DNA of 64,000 nucleotides from Planotetraspora kaengkrachanensis (GCF_016862895.1 NZ_BONV01000002.1:124001-188000), one strand, 5' to 3'; positions 1-8,975 are shown, counted from the first letter of the stretch. The notes: generated from the sequence alone by a model not told the origin. Translations and numbers: made by a program.

Positions 1-1
1 T

Positions 2-919
2 CCCGAGATCATGACGGGGCTGCTCCGCGGCGAACTCGGCTACGACGGCGTCGTGGTCACCGACTCGCTGTCCATGCAGGGCGTGCGCGACAAGTACGGC
101 GACGACCGCGTCCCGGTGCTCGCGCTCAAGGCCGGAGTGGACATGCTGATGATCGTCGACGATCCGGCGAGCTCGCTCTCCCTCGACGTCGCCTACAACG
201 CCGTGCTGAACGCCGTCCGCTCGGGCGAGCTGACGGAAAAGCGCATCGACGAGTCCGTCTACCGGGTCCTGCGCCTCAAGAAGCAGCGCGGCTTCTTCCA
301 CGGCGACCAGCAGGTCAGCGAGCGCAAGGTGCTCGACCGCATCGGCACCCCCGCGCACGAGGCGCTCGCTCGCACGGTCGCCGGCCACAGCGTGACCCTC
401 GTGCGGAACGACGCCCGCGCGCTGCCGTTGCGCAGAACCGGCCAGCGGGTTCTGGTGACCGGCTACCGCAACGTCGCGCCGCCGTCCGTGAAGATCCCGC
501 CGGCCGAGCGGCTCGCCGCGGCGATCGGCGATCTCGGGCTCACCACCGAGTTGTTCGAGACGGGGACAGCCCCCGGCCAGGCCACCATCGACGCCGCGGT
601 CGCCAAGGCCGGCGCCAACGACCTCGTCGTGGTCACCACGGTGAACTCCACCGGCTCTGCCGCCCAGCGCAACCTGGTCAACGCGCTGCTCGCGACCGGC
701 AAGCCCGTCGTCATCGTCGCCGCCCGCAACCCGTACGACATCGTGGACTTCCCCGGCGCCCCCACGTACCTCGCGACGTACTCGTGGGAGAGGCCGGCGA
801 TGGAGGCCGCCGCACGGGTGCTGTTCGGCCTGACCCGCCCCACGGGCACGCTGCCGGTGACGATCCCGTCCGCCGACGGCTCGGTCCTCTACCCCTACGG
901 ACACGGCCTGAGCTACTGA
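2..919 (+). CDS. nagZ: Glycoside hydrolase family 3 (NagZ-like beta-N-acetylglucosaminidase), 5' end outside window
   Basis: Probably removes terminal GlcNAc from cell-wall muropeptides. The reading frame is open to the left edge, so only the last 305 or so residues are visible. They start just before the GH3 nucleophile motif GVVVTDSLSMQGV (Asp about visible residue 21), then the segment LKAGVDMLMI, then the C-terminal alpha/beta domain ending in PYGHGLSY, the usual end of GH3 C-terminal domains. Roughly the first 250-300 residues of a two-domain GH3 protein are missing. NamZ follows after 28 bases, and the gene order (nagZ, namZ, amidase, murQ) matches the known Bacillus subtilis muropeptide operon, which favours NagZ over a generic beta-glucosidase. 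Substrate specificity is inferred from context; the His/Asp dyad that defines NagZ would lie at or outside the visible part. Confidence 0.85.
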   Translation, partial: PEIMTGLLRGELGYDGVVVTDSLSMQGVRDKYGDDRVPVLALKAGVDMLMIVDDPASSLSLDVAYNAVLNAVRSGELTEKRIDESVYRVLRLKKQRGFFHGDQQVSERKVLDRIGTPAHEALARTVAGHSVTLVRNDARALPLRRTGQRVLVTGYRNVAPPSVKIPPAERLAAAIGDLGLTTELFETGTAPGQATIDAAVAKAGANDLVVVTTVNSTGSAAQRNLVNALLATGKPVVIVAARNPYDIVDFPGAPTYLATYSWERPAMEAAARVLFGLTRPTGTLPVTIPSADGSVLYPYGHGLSY

Positions 920-947
920 TCCTCCGGCAGAACGGAGCACCACCCTC

Positions 948-2231
948 ATGGGTCACCCCCTCTCACGGAGGGCCCTGCTGTCCACCGCGGCCGTCGCCGT
1001 GGCCGGGACGGGCATGGGTCTCCCCCGACTCGACCAACGTCCGTCACACAGCGACTTCCAGACCGGCGTCCAGGTCCTGATGTCCGACGGCTACCGGCTC
1101 GTCCGCGGCCAGAAGGTCGGCATCGTGACCAACCCGACCGGCATCCTGCCGGACCTCCGCCACGAGGTCGACGTGATGGCCGCCGACGACAGGATCGAAC
1201 TCGTCGCGGTGTTCGGCCCCGAGCACGGGTTCCGCGGCGCGGCGCAGGCCGGCGGCTCAGAAGGCTTCTACGTCGACGAGCAGACCGGGCTGCCGGTCTA
1301 CGACACGTACCTGAAGAGCGGCCAGGCCCTGGCCGACATCTTCACCAGGTCGGGCGTGGACACGATCATGTTCGACATCCAGGACGCCGGCGCCCGCTTC
1401 TACACCTACATCTGGACGATGTTCGACTCCATGCAGGCCGCGGCGTCGGCCGGCAAACGGTTCGTCGTCCTCGACCGGCCCAACCCGATCACCGGCCGCC
1501 GGGCCTACGGCCCCGTCATGACACCGGAGTTCTCCACCTTCATCGGCAGGGAGGCGATCTCCCAGGCGCACGGCATGACCGTCGGCGAGCTGGCCAGGCT
1601 GTTCAACGCCGAGTTCCTTGACCAGCCCGCGGATCTCACGGTCGTGGAGATGCGCGGCTGGAAACGCGACCTGGCGTACGAGGACACCGGCCTGCCCTGG
1701 GTCCTGCCGTCGCCGAACATGCCGACCGTGGACACCGCCTTCGTCTACTCGGGCACCGGCATGTTCGAGGGCACCAACCTGTCGGAGGGCCGCGGCACGA
1801 CCCGGCCCTTCGAGCTCATCGGCGCCCCCTACGCCGACCACCGGTGGGCGGACGCGCTCAACGCGCAGCGCCTGCCCGGCGCCGGGTTCCGCCTTGCCTA
1901 CTTCACGCCCACGTTCTCCAAGCACGCGAACCTGTTGTGCGGCGGCGTGCAGCTGTACGTCACCGACCGGAAGACGTTCGACCCGGTCAGAACGGCCATC
2001 GCGATGATCGTCACGGTGAGGCAGCTCTACCCGGGGAACTTCGCCTGGCGATACGACACCTCCGATCCGGCCAGGCCGTACTGGATCGACAAGCTGACCG
2101 GGTCGACCCGGGTCAGGACCGACATCGACGCGGGCAAGGGCCCGGCCGAGGTCGAGGCAGGCTGGGCCGTCGAGCTCAAGGCGTTCGCCAAGACGCGCGA
2201 CAAGCACCTGATCTACCGTGGAGGGCGCTAG
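948..2231 (+). CDS. namZ: Exo-beta-N-acetylmuramidase NamZ (DUF1343, GH171), Tat-exported
   Basis: Protein of 427 residues belonging to DUF1343, the family of B. subtilis NamZ/YbbC, which releases MurNAc from the non-reducing end of peptidoglycan fragments once NagZ has removed GlcNAc. The N-terminus has a twin-arginine signal (SRRALL followed by an Ala/Val-rich stretch), so the enzyme is probably exported folded. Family motifs are clear: FGPEHGFRG near residue 89 and FDIQDAGARFYTY near 142, plus SPNMPT and EGTNLSEGRGTTRPFE further on. Start ATG 948 lies 28 bases after the GH3 stop. The stop at 2229-2231 is only two bases before the next start, and the bases coding its last residues include that gene's ribosome binding site. 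Family assignment is firm; the exact substrate is inferred from the operon. Confidence 0.9.
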   Translation: MGHPLSRRALLSTAAVAVAGTGMGLPRLDQRPSHSDFQTGVQVLMSDGYRLVRGQKVGIVTNPTGILPDLRHEVDVMAADDRIELVAVFGPEHGFRGAAQAGGSEGFYVDEQTGLPVYDTYLKSGQALADIFTRSGVDTIMFDIQDAGARFYTYIWTMFDSMQAAASAGKRFVVLDRPNPITGRRAYGPVMTPEFSTFIGREAISQAHGMTVGELARLFNAEFLDQPADLTVVEMRGWKRDLAYEDTGLPWVLPSPNMPTVDTAFVYSGTGMFEGTNLSEGRGTTRPFELIGAPYADHRWADALNAQRLPGAGFRLAYFTPTFSKHANLLCGGVQLYVTDRKTFDPVRTAIAMIVTVRQLYPGNFAWRYDTSDPARPYWIDKLTGSTRVRTDIDAGKGPAEVEAGWAVELKAFAKTRDKHLIYRGGR

Positions 2232-2233
2232 TC

Positions 2234-3967
2234 GTGCGTGCACTGCCCGCTCTCCTCGCCGTGTCCATCGCAGGCGCGCTCGTCGTGGCGACCCCCCTGC
2301 CCGCGTCGGCGGCCGTCGAGGGCCCGCCGACCGTCACCATCGGCGACGTGCGTTTCGCCGACGACCGGCTGCGATACGGCGACGCCCGCACGGCGGACCT
2401 GGTCTCCGAGTACGTGGACCGGATCGCCCCCGACGCCGCGCAGTTCATGCGACCATCGCCGACGTGGCCCCTCTACGCGGGCGCGGTCGTGATCGCGGGC
2501 AGGAACGGCGTGATCGCCACCCACGAGGCGATGGGGAAGGCGGTGCGCTACGCCGACTCCACGCCCACCGAACTGCCGCCCGACCAGCAGATCCCGATGC
2601 GCAAGGACACGATCTTCGACCTGGCGTCGGTGTCCAAGCTCTTCACCTCGATCGTGGCCGTGCAGCAGATCGAGCGGGGAAGGATCGGGCTCGACACCCC
2701 GGTCACGGCGTACATCCCGGAGTTCGCGGCGAAAGGCAAGGACGGGATCACGGTCCGCGACCTGCTGACCCACACGTCGGGCCTGCCCGCCTGGATACCG
2801 CTGTACAACCAGCCGACCATCGAGGAACGGTACGCCGCGGTCTGGAACGTCGCGCCGTCGAACCCGCCGGGCAAGGTCTACCTCTACTCCGACCTCAACC
2901 TGATCACGCTCGGGGTCATCGTGGAGCGGGTGACCGGCAAGCCGCTCGACGCCGTCGTCGCGGAGAGCCTGACCCGGCCGCTCGGGATGCGCGACACGGG
3001 CTACAACCCGGACCCGGCGCTCAGGCCGCGGATCGCCGCCACCGAGTACCAGACCACGACGGAACCCGACCGCGGCATGATCTGGGGCCAGGTGCACGAC
3101 GAGAACGCCTGGTCACTCGGCGGGGTCGCGGGCCACGCGGGGGTCTTCTCCACGGCGTACGACATGGCGATCCTGGCCCAGACGCTCCTCAACGGCGGCC
3201 ACCACGGCCGGGCGCGCATCCTGTCGGAGGACTCGGTGCGGCTGCTGCTGACGAACTTCAACACCGCCTTCCCCGGCAACGCGCACGGTCTCGGCTTCGA
3301 GCTCGACCAGATGTGGTACATGGACGGGCTCTCCTCGCCGGTGACCGGCGGGCACACCGGCTACACCGGGACGTCGCTGGTCATCGACCCGTTGTCCCGC
3401 TCGTTCGTGATCCTGCTGACCAACCGGGTGCACCCCAGCCGGGACTGGGGCTCCAACAACCCGGCCCGCCGGGCGGTCGCCCGCGACCTGGCGCTCGCCG
3501 TTCCGGTGCGGCCGGCACAGGGACGGGACGCCTGGTTCTCCGGGGTCGCGGACGCCCGGACGGCGACGCTCACGCTGCCGGTCGGCGCGCCGCGGGGCGC
3601 CCGGCTCTCCTTCGCCCTCTGGTACGACACGGAGGCGGACTCCGACATCGGGTCACTCGAGGCCAGCACCGACGGCGGGGCCACCTGGAGCCCGGTGCCG
3701 ATGGAGCTGAGCGCGGGCCGGCACCGCTGGTCGTCGGACGGCACGTTCTCGGGATTCGAGGGACGGCAGTGGCTGCGCGCGCAGGCCCGCCTTCCCGCCG
3801 GAACGGCCGCGCTGCGGTGGCGTTACGTCAACGACCAGCTCTACCAGGGCCGCGGGGTGTACGTGGACCTGGTGCGGATCACCGGGCCCGGGGTGCACTT
3901 CGAGGACGGAAACCCGCACGACGCCGACCTGTTCGCCGCCGACGGCTGGAGCAGATCCATGTATTGA
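2234..3967 (+). CDS. Secreted serine hydrolase of the AmpC/beta-lactamase fold, AmiE-like, with C-terminal beta-sandwich
   Basis: 577 residues, starting at GTG 2234 behind a GGAGGGC ribosome site. A signal peptide (RALPALLAVSIAGALVVA, then ATPLPASAA) predicts secretion. The catalytic domain (about 40-430) has the SxxK nucleophile motif SVSK (Ser about 132, Lys about 135), a YSDLN second motif and GHTGYTG in place of the KTG box, the pattern of COG1680 serine hydrolases. In B. subtilis the corresponding gene of the muropeptide operon, AmiE, belongs to this fold and cuts the MurNAc-L-Ala bond, so an N-acetylmuramoyl-L-alanine amidase role is the best guess; esterase or DD-peptidase activity is the alternative. 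After the catalytic domain comes an extra region of about 140 residues (LSFALWYDTEADSD, STDGGATWSPV, LRWRYVNDQ) that looks like a jelly-roll/MAM-type beta-sandwich, perhaps for wall or glycan binding. Confidence 0.8.
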   Translation: MRALPALLAVSIAGALVVATPLPASAAVEGPPTVTIGDVRFADDRLRYGDARTADLVSEYVDRIAPDAAQFMRPSPTWPLYAGAVVIAGRNGVIATHEAMGKAVRYADSTPTELPPDQQIPMRKDTIFDLASVSKLFTSIVAVQQIERGRIGLDTPVTAYIPEFAAKGKDGITVRDLLTHTSGLPAWIPLYNQPTIEERYAAVWNVAPSNPPGKVYLYSDLNLITLGVIVERVTGKPLDAVVAESLTRPLGMRDTGYNPDPALRPRIAATEYQTTTEPDRGMIWGQVHDENAWSLGGVAGHAGVFSTAYDMAILAQTLLNGGHHGRARILSEDSVRLLLTNFNTAFPGNAHGLGFELDQMWYMDGLSSPVTGGHTGYTGTSLVIDPLSRSFVILLTNRVHPSRDWGSNNPARRAVARDLALAVPVRPAQGRDAWFSGVADARTATLTLPVGAPRGARLSFALWYDTEADSDIGSLEASTDGGATWSPVPMELSAGRHRWSSDGTFSGFEGRQWLRAQARLPAGTAALRWRYVNDQLYQGRGVYVDLVRITGPGVHFEDGNPHDADLFAADGWSRSMY

Positions 3968-4025
3968 CGCCCGGCTCACCGTGACACCCATGTCCACCGC
4001 GTACTCCACTAAGGCGGAAGGTTCC

Positions 4026-4961
4026 GTGACGGATAGCGAGCTTGAGGCGGTCAAGGTGGCGGCCCCCACAGAAGGGGCCAACCCGCGCACGCGGGACATC
4101 GACCTCCGCTCGACCCTCGACATGCTGCGGCTCATCAACGACGAGGACCGCCTGGTCGCCCCGGCGGTCCGCGCCGCCCTCCCCGAGCTGGCCAAGGCCG
4201 TCGACCTCGGGGTGAGCGCGCTGATGGCCGGCCGGTCGATCCACTACTTCGGCGCGGGCAGCTCCGGCCGCATCGCGGTGCTCGACGCGGCCGAGCTCCT
4301 GCCGACGTACACGATCGACCCGCGCCAGTTCGTCGCGCACCACGCGGGCGGCCTCGCCGCCTTCGAGCAGGCGATGGAGAACGTGGAGGACGACGAGGCG
4401 ACGGGCGCGGCCGAGGCTCTCGGCCTGGGCGCGGGCGACCTCGCGATCGGGCTGTCGGCCAGCGGGCGCACGCCGTACGTCGCGGGGGCGCTGCGCGCGG
4501 CGGGCGCCGCGGGCGCGGCCACCGTACTGGTGTCGTCGAACCCGCCTGCCCCGCTCGGCGAGCAGGTCGACGTCCACGTCGCGGTCGCCACCGGCCCCGA
4601 GGTCATCGCGGGATCGACGCGGATGAAGGCGGGAACCGCGCAGAAGCTCGTGCTGAACACGTTCTCCACCGCGGTCATGATCCGGCTCGGCCGGACGTAC
4701 TCGAACCTCATGACCGACGTGACCGCCACCAACGCCAAGCTTCGCGGCCGGCTGGTCACGATCCTCGAAGAGGCCACCGGCCGCACCGAGGAGCAGTGCG
4801 CGCGAACGCTCACCGCGGCAGAAGGGGACCTCAAGGTCGCCCTGGTCTGCCTCCTCGCCGATGCCCCCGTGGGAGAGGCGCGAATCGCACTACAGGCCGC
4901 CGGCGGCGGGGTGCGCGCAGCACTCGCCGACCTGGCCACGAGCCGAAAGGAAGTCTCATGA
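4026..4961 (+). CDS. murQ: N-acetylmuramic acid 6-phosphate etherase MurQ
   Basis: 311 residues. MurQ cleaves the lactyl ether of MurNAc-6-phosphate to give GlcNAc-6-phosphate and D-lactate in the cytoplasm. The sugar isomerase (SIS) fold signatures are plain: HYFGAGSSGRIAVLDAAEL (phosphosugar loop), DLAIGLSASGRTPYV and GSTRMKAGTAQKLVLN. I chose GTG 4026 because GGCGGAAGG lies just upstream; an in-frame ATG at 3981 would add 15 unconserved residues. The stop overlaps the start of the next gene in ATGA, implying coupled translation with the importer lipoprotein. MurQ needs a phosphorylated substrate, but the importer here is ABC type, which delivers unphosphorylated sugar, so a MurNAc kinase must act before it; none is visible in the window. 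Confidence 0.93.
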   Translation: MTDSELEAVKVAAPTEGANPRTRDIDLRSTLDMLRLINDEDRLVAPAVRAALPELAKAVDLGVSALMAGRSIHYFGAGSSGRIAVLDAAELLPTYTIDPRQFVAHHAGGLAAFEQAMENVEDDEATGAAEALGLGAGDLAIGLSASGRTPYVAGALRAAGAAGAATVLVSSNPPAPLGEQVDVHVAVATGPEVIAGSTRMKAGTAQKLVLNTFSTAVMIRLGRTYSNLMTDVTATNAKLRGRLVTILEEATGRTEEQCARTLTAAEGDLKVALVCLLADAPVGEARIALQAAGGGVRAALADLATSRKEVS

Positions 4962-6247
4962 AGAGAAGGTGGATCGCGGGGGCGATCGGGGCGCTCATGC
5001 TGGCGCTGGCGGCGTGCGCGCCCGGTGGCGGCGCGTCCGGCCGGCAGGAGGAGACCGCCGGCAAGGTCACGCTGAGTCTGTGGTCGTGGCGGGTGGAGGA
5101 CGTCAAGGCGTACGAGAAGATCCTCGCCAAGTTCGAGGATTCGCATCCGAACATCAACGTCGAGTTCAAGCCGTTCCAGGCCACCGAGTACAACAACATC
5201 CTGGCCACAGGCCTGTCCGGAACCGCCGGGCCTGACGTTGCCCAGCTGCGGGCGTACGGCGGACTGCAGCCGCTGGTCGAGGCGGGCCAGCTGCTCCCGC
5301 TCGACGACAAGGTGGAGGCACTGTCCGGCTTCGACGCCAAACTCCTTGAGGGCGCCAAGGGCCACACGGACGGCAAGGTCTACGGCGTGCCCTTCGCCTA
5401 CCAGACGCTCCAGGTGCTCTACAACAAGAAGCTGTTCGCGGACAACGGCATCCAGCCCCCCGCCACCTGGGACGACATGATCGCGGCGGCCCGGAAGCTG
5501 AAGGCGGCCGGGATCACCCCGTTCGCCGTCGCCGCCGGGCCGGACGCCACCTGGACGCTGCCGATCGTCCACGAGATCTTCGGCAACGCCCGCTACGGCA
5601 GCACCGCGTTCCGGGACGCGGTGGTCGGCGGCAAGAAGAAGTTCACCGACCCCGACTTCACGGCCTCCGTCAAGCTGATCAAGGACCTGGAGCCGTACTT
5701 CCCCGAGGACGTCGTGGCTGTCAAGATCCCCGACGTCCAGGCGTTGTTCGCCACGGGGAAGGCCGCGATGTACCCGACGGGCGCCTTCGACCTGGCGCCC
5801 GTGCTCAAGGCGAACCCGAGCCTGGAGGTCGGCCAGTTCCCCGTGCCGCCGCCGCCCGGCTCCCCCGTCACCACGCCGGTCACACCGGGCTGGGCCGACG
5901 GCTCGTTCGGCGTGAACGCCAAGTCCACCCACCAGGCCGAGGCGCTCGAACTGGTCAAGTGGATGGCGACCCCGGAGTTCGGGCAGCTCTACGCGACCGA
6001 GCTGAAGCAGCTGTCCGCGGTTCCGGGAGTCACGCCGTCGGACCCGCTGCTGGCCGAGATGGCCAAGAACTACGCCGGCAACGGCGCCCCGTACACACTG
6101 CTCGTCGACTTCCGGTACGGCCAGCCGAACGGTGACGCGGTCTTCCGGGACGAGGTGCAGAAGATGCTCGCGGGCCAGGCCGACCCTGAGTCGGTCTCCG
6201 AGAGCGTGCAGAAGGGCGTCGAGCAGTGGTTCAAGCCAGGCAACTGA
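4958..6247 (+). CDS. ABC transporter sugar-binding lipoprotein (family 1)
   Basis: 429 residues. The N-terminus KRRWIAGAIGALMLALAAC is a lipoprotein signal with lipobox LAAC (Cys20), so the protein is anchored outside the membrane. The mature part is a typical family-1 sugar-binding protein: VTLSLWSWRVEDVKAYEKI, the GPDVAQL segment, VYGVPFAYQTLQVLYNKKLF and late domain-closing helices. It overlaps murQ by four bases and precedes two permease genes; no ATPase gene is present, so a shared MsiK-type ATPase encoded elsewhere probably powers the system, as is common in actinomycetes. From its place in the operon the ligand is likely MurNAc or a small muropeptide, which is inference. Confidence 0.9.
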   Translation: MKRRWIAGAIGALMLALAACAPGGGASGRQEETAGKVTLSLWSWRVEDVKAYEKILAKFEDSHPNINVEFKPFQATEYNNILATGLSGTAGPDVAQLRAYGGLQPLVEAGQLLPLDDKVEALSGFDAKLLEGAKGHTDGKVYGVPFAYQTLQVLYNKKLFADNGIQPPATWDDMIAAARKLKAAGITPFAVAAGPDATWTLPIVHEIFGNARYGSTAFRDAVVGGKKKFTDPDFTASVKLIKDLEPYFPEDVVAVKIPDVQALFATGKAAMYPTGAFDLAPVLKANPSLEVGQFPVPPPPGSPVTTPVTPGWADGSFGVNAKSTHQAEALELVKWMATPEFGQLYATELKQLSAVPGVTPSDPLLAEMAKNYAGNGAPYTLLVDFRYGQPNGDAVFRDEVQKMLAGQADPESVSESVQKGVEQWFKPGN

Positions 6248-7194
6248 GCACGCCTCGGCGTCGCGCGGCACGTACCGGCACCGGGGGCCGGTACGTGCCG
6301 CGCTGGCGGGTGCTGGCCGTGTTCCTGCTCCCGGCCTTCCTGCTCTACTCGGTCTTCATCGTCTATCCGCTGGTCAGCGCGCTCGACTACAGCTTCTTCG
6401 AGTGGCGCGGGATCCGGCAGGCGGGGTTCGCCGGGCTCGACAACTACCGGGACCTGCTGTCCGTCTACCCGTACGACCAGCAGCTGTGGCGGGCGTTCGC
6501 GCACAACGCGCTGTTCTTCGCCGGGACCATGCTGATCCAGAACACGGTCGGGCTGCTCTTCGCCGTCCTGCTGTTCCGGTACGGCCGCGGCAAGCGGTTC
6601 CTGCAGGCCTCCTTCACCACGCCGTACCTGGTCGACCCGCTCGTCGTCGGCTACCTGTGGAGCCTGCTGCTCAACCCGACGTTCGGCCCGGTCAACGCGC
6701 TGCTCAAGGCCGCGGGCCTCGACTCGTGGGCGTTGCCGTGGCTGGGCGACACCAATACGGCGCTGCCGATCGTCATCCTGGTCAACGCGTGGCAGTGGGT
6801 GGGCTTCCCCATGCTGATGTTCTCCGCCGCGCTCGCCGGCATCCCGGCCGAGTACCACGAGGCGGCCCGGGTCGACGGGGCCTCGGCCTGGCAGGCGTTC
6901 CGCCGGGTGACGCTGCCGCTGCTCACTCCGGCGATCGGCGTGGTGAGCGTGCTGACGTTCATCGGCAACTTCAACGCCTTCGGGCTGGTCTATGCGATGG
7001 CCGGCTCGACCGGGTCCCCGGCAGGTTCGACGGACGTGCTCGGCCTGCTGTTCTACCGGGTCGCGTTCGTGGAGGGAGGCGTGGAGGCGATCGGGCGGTC
7101 GTCGGCGCTCGCCGTGCTGATGTTCGTGTTCATCTTCGGGGTGTCGCTGCTGGCCACCTCGTACTTCCGCCGCCGCGAACGGAGGCTGGTGTGA
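6226..7194 (+). CDS. ABC sugar importer permease 1 (MalF type)
   Basis: Inner-membrane permease of about 322 residues with six predicted helices (first VLAVFLLPAFLLYSVFIVY) and the cytoplasmic ATPase-docking EAA loop, seen as EAARVDGASAWQAF followed by TLPLLTPAIG. Start GTG 6226 lies inside the end of the binding-protein gene (22-base overlap) with GAAGGGC upstream; a start a little downstream cannot be ruled out because the first 25 residues are basic and unconserved. The stop overlaps the next permease in GTGA. Together with the neighbouring lipoprotein and second permease it forms a CUT1-type carbohydrate importer. Confidence 0.9.
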   Translation: MVQARQLSTPRRRAARTGTGGRYVPRWRVLAVFLLPAFLLYSVFIVYPLVSALDYSFFEWRGIRQAGFAGLDNYRDLLSVYPYDQQLWRAFAHNALFFAGTMLIQNTVGLLFAVLLFRYGRGKRFLQASFTTPYLVDPLVVGYLWSLLLNPTFGPVNALLKAAGLDSWALPWLGDTNTALPIVILVNAWQWVGFPMLMFSAALAGIPAEYHEAARVDGASAWQAFRRVTLPLLTPAIGVVSVLTFIGNFNAFGLVYAMAGSTGSPAGSTDVLGLLFYRVAFVEGGVEAIGRSSALAVLMFVFIFGVSLLATSYFRRRERRLV

Positions 7195-8021
7195 AGACCG
7201 CGCGCCGGGCGCCCGGGCGGGTCGCCGTCCACCTGCTGCTGTGGGGGTACGCGGTCGTCGCGCTACTGCCGCTGGTCGTCATGCTGCTCAACTCGCTGCG
7301 GCCGACGAGCGAGGTCTTCACCGCGCCGCTGGGGCTGCCGACGTCCCCCAGCCTGCGCAGTTACGGCCAGGTGTGGACGGAGGCGTCGTTCAGCACGTAC
7401 TTCATGAACTCGCTGATCGTCACCGGCGGCGCGGTACTGCTCGGCACGGCGGTCTCCGCGCTGGCGGCCTTCCCGCTGGCCCGTTACGACTTCTTCGGCA
7501 ACCGGGTGCTCGGGGCGTACTTCCTGGCGGGGCTGATGTTGCCGATCCGGCTGGGCCTGGTGCCGATCTTCTATCTCATGGACTCGATGGGGCTCATCGA
7601 CTCGCTGCTCGGGCTCACGCTGCTGTACGCCGCGTCCGGCGTGCCGTTCTGCATCTTCGTCCTGTCGGCGTTCTACCGTTCTCTGCCGGTCGAGCTGGAC
7701 GAGGCGGCCCGGCTCGACGGGGCCGGCGAGTTCCGGATCTTCGGGCAGATCATGTTGCCGCTCGTACGGCCGGCGCTGGCGTCGGTGATGCTGTTCCAGT
7801 TCGTACCGCTGTGGCATGAGTTCCTCTACCCGCTCGTGCTGCTGCGCTCCGACGAGAAGTTCACGATCCCGCGCGGGTTGTCGCAGTTCTTCGGCGAGTA
7901 CACGACCGACTGGTCGGCGCTGTTCGCCGGGCTGGTCCTCGCCACGGCGCCGCTGTTCGTGCTGTTCGTCCTGGCGACCAGGCAGATCATCGCCGGGCTG
8001 ACCGCCGGTATGAGCAAGTAG
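7191..8021 (+). CDS. ABC sugar importer permease 2 (MalG type)
   Basis: 276-residue membrane permease, partner of the preceding gene. GTG 7191 overlaps the upstream stop (GTGA) and is preceded by GGAGG. The N-terminal helix is VHLLLWGYAVVALLPLVVML, and the EAA loop reads DEAARLDGAGEFRIFGQI with LPLVRPAL after it, as in MalG-type subunits. Five to six membrane segments are visible. The two permeases probably form a heterodimer served by an ATPase encoded elsewhere. The operon continues 54 bases later into the regulator gene. Confidence 0.9.
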   Translation: MKTARRAPGRVAVHLLLWGYAVVALLPLVVMLLNSLRPTSEVFTAPLGLPTSPSLRSYGQVWTEASFSTYFMNSLIVTGGAVLLGTAVSALAAFPLARYDFFGNRVLGAYFLAGLMLPIRLGLVPIFYLMDSMGLIDSLLGLTLLYAASGVPFCIFVLSAFYRSLPVELDEAARLDGAGEFRIFGQIMLPLVRPALASVMLFQFVPLWHEFLYPLVLLRSDEKFTIPRGLSQFFGEYTTDWSALFAGLVLATAPLFVLFVLATRQIIAGLTAGMSK

Positions 8022-8075
8022 TCAAGGACTGGCACGCTTTACCCTGTACACGTCAGAAACTTGCGCGGAGGCGGC

Positions 8076-8975
8076 GTGGACCCCGGTGGCGACAACTCGA
8101 GCGGCATCCTGGTGCGGCTGCGCGGAACGATCCCGTCCCTGCGGCCCGCCGAGCAGAGGGTCGCGCAGGCGGTACTGGCAGACCCGCAGGGCGTCGCCGA
8201 CCGGCCGATCGGCGTGCTCGCCCGCGAATGCGGCACCTCGGAGACCACGGTGTTGCGGTTCTGCCGCGCCATCGGGTTGCGCGGCTACCCCGAGCTGCGG
8301 CTCGCGCTCGCCCGGGAGGCGACACGGGAGGCGTCGCGGGAGGCGTCGCGCGCCGGCGTGGCCCGGCCGCTCGACGGCGACATCAGCGCCGACGACCCGC
8401 TTGAGGAGATCGTCGCCAAGATCGGCTACAGCGACTCCCGTGCGGTGGCGGAGACGGCCGAGCATCTCGACGTCGCCGCTCTGGAACGCGCGGTCGGCGC
8501 GATCGTCGAGGCCCGCCGGGTGGATCTCTACGGCGCGGGGGCGAGCGGCTTCGTCGCTGCCGACCTGCATCAGAAGCTGCACAGGATCGGCCTCATGGCG
8601 TTCGCCTGGCAGGACTTCCACAGCGCCCTCACCTCGGCCGCGCTGCTGCGCAAGGGCGACGTCGCGATCGGCATCTCGCACACCGGCACCACGGTCGACG
8701 TGCTGGAGGCGCTGCGGCTCGCCGCCGACCACGGGGCGACCACGATCGCGATCACGAACTTCCACCCGTCTCCGATCACCGAGCTCGCCGACATCGTGCT
8801 GAAGACGGCCGCCCGCGAGACGCCGTTCCGCTCCGGCGCGATGGGCAGCAGGATCGCCCAGCTCACCGTCATCGACTGCCTCTTCGTCGGGGTCGCCGCC
8901 CGGCGCACCTACGACGAGACCCTCACCGCACTTGAGGACACCTACCGGGCGATCAGCAGCCGCCGGCGCAAATGA
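8076..8975 (+). CDS. RpiR/MurR-family transcriptional regulator with SIS domain
   Basis: 299 residues. An N-terminal RpiR-type helix-turn-helix (LRPAEQRVAQAVL, then GTSETTVLRFCRAIGLRGY) is followed by a SIS phosphosugar-binding domain (VDLYGAGASGFVA, DVAIGISHTGTTVDVLEAL, TTIAITNFHPSPI). GTG 8076 was chosen because GGAGG lies six bases upstream; a TTG at 8061 is also in frame. In B. subtilis and E. coli MurR is a regulator of this family that senses MurNAc-6-phosphate and controls murQ and muropeptide genes, so this protein probably regulates the operon it closes. Its operator should lie upstream of the GH3 gene, outside the window. Confidence 0.88.
   Translation: MDPGGDNSSGILVRLRGTIPSLRPAEQRVAQAVLADPQGVADRPIGVLARECGTSETTVLRFCRAIGLRGYPELRLALAREATREASREASRAGVARPLDGDISADDPLEEIVAKIGYSDSRAVAETAEHLDVAALERAVGAIVEARRVDLYGAGASGFVAADLHQKLHRIGLMAFAWQDFHSALTSAALLRKGDVAIGISHTGTTVDVLEALRLAADHGATTIAITNFHPSPITELADIVLKTAARETPFRSGAMGSRIAQLTVIDCLFVGVAARRTYDETLTALEDTYRAISSRRRK

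Noticed and set aside
1844-2233. N-terminal extension of the AmiE-like gene into the NamZ gene
   Set aside because: The 130 extra codons overlap NamZ in another frame and precede a clear signal peptide at GTG 2234 with a ribosome site.
4244-6271. A 675-codon - strand frame opposite murQ and the sugar-binding protein
   Set aside because: Both + strand genes have strong motifs and ribosome sites; the antisense translation has a low-complexity composition and no recognisable domain.
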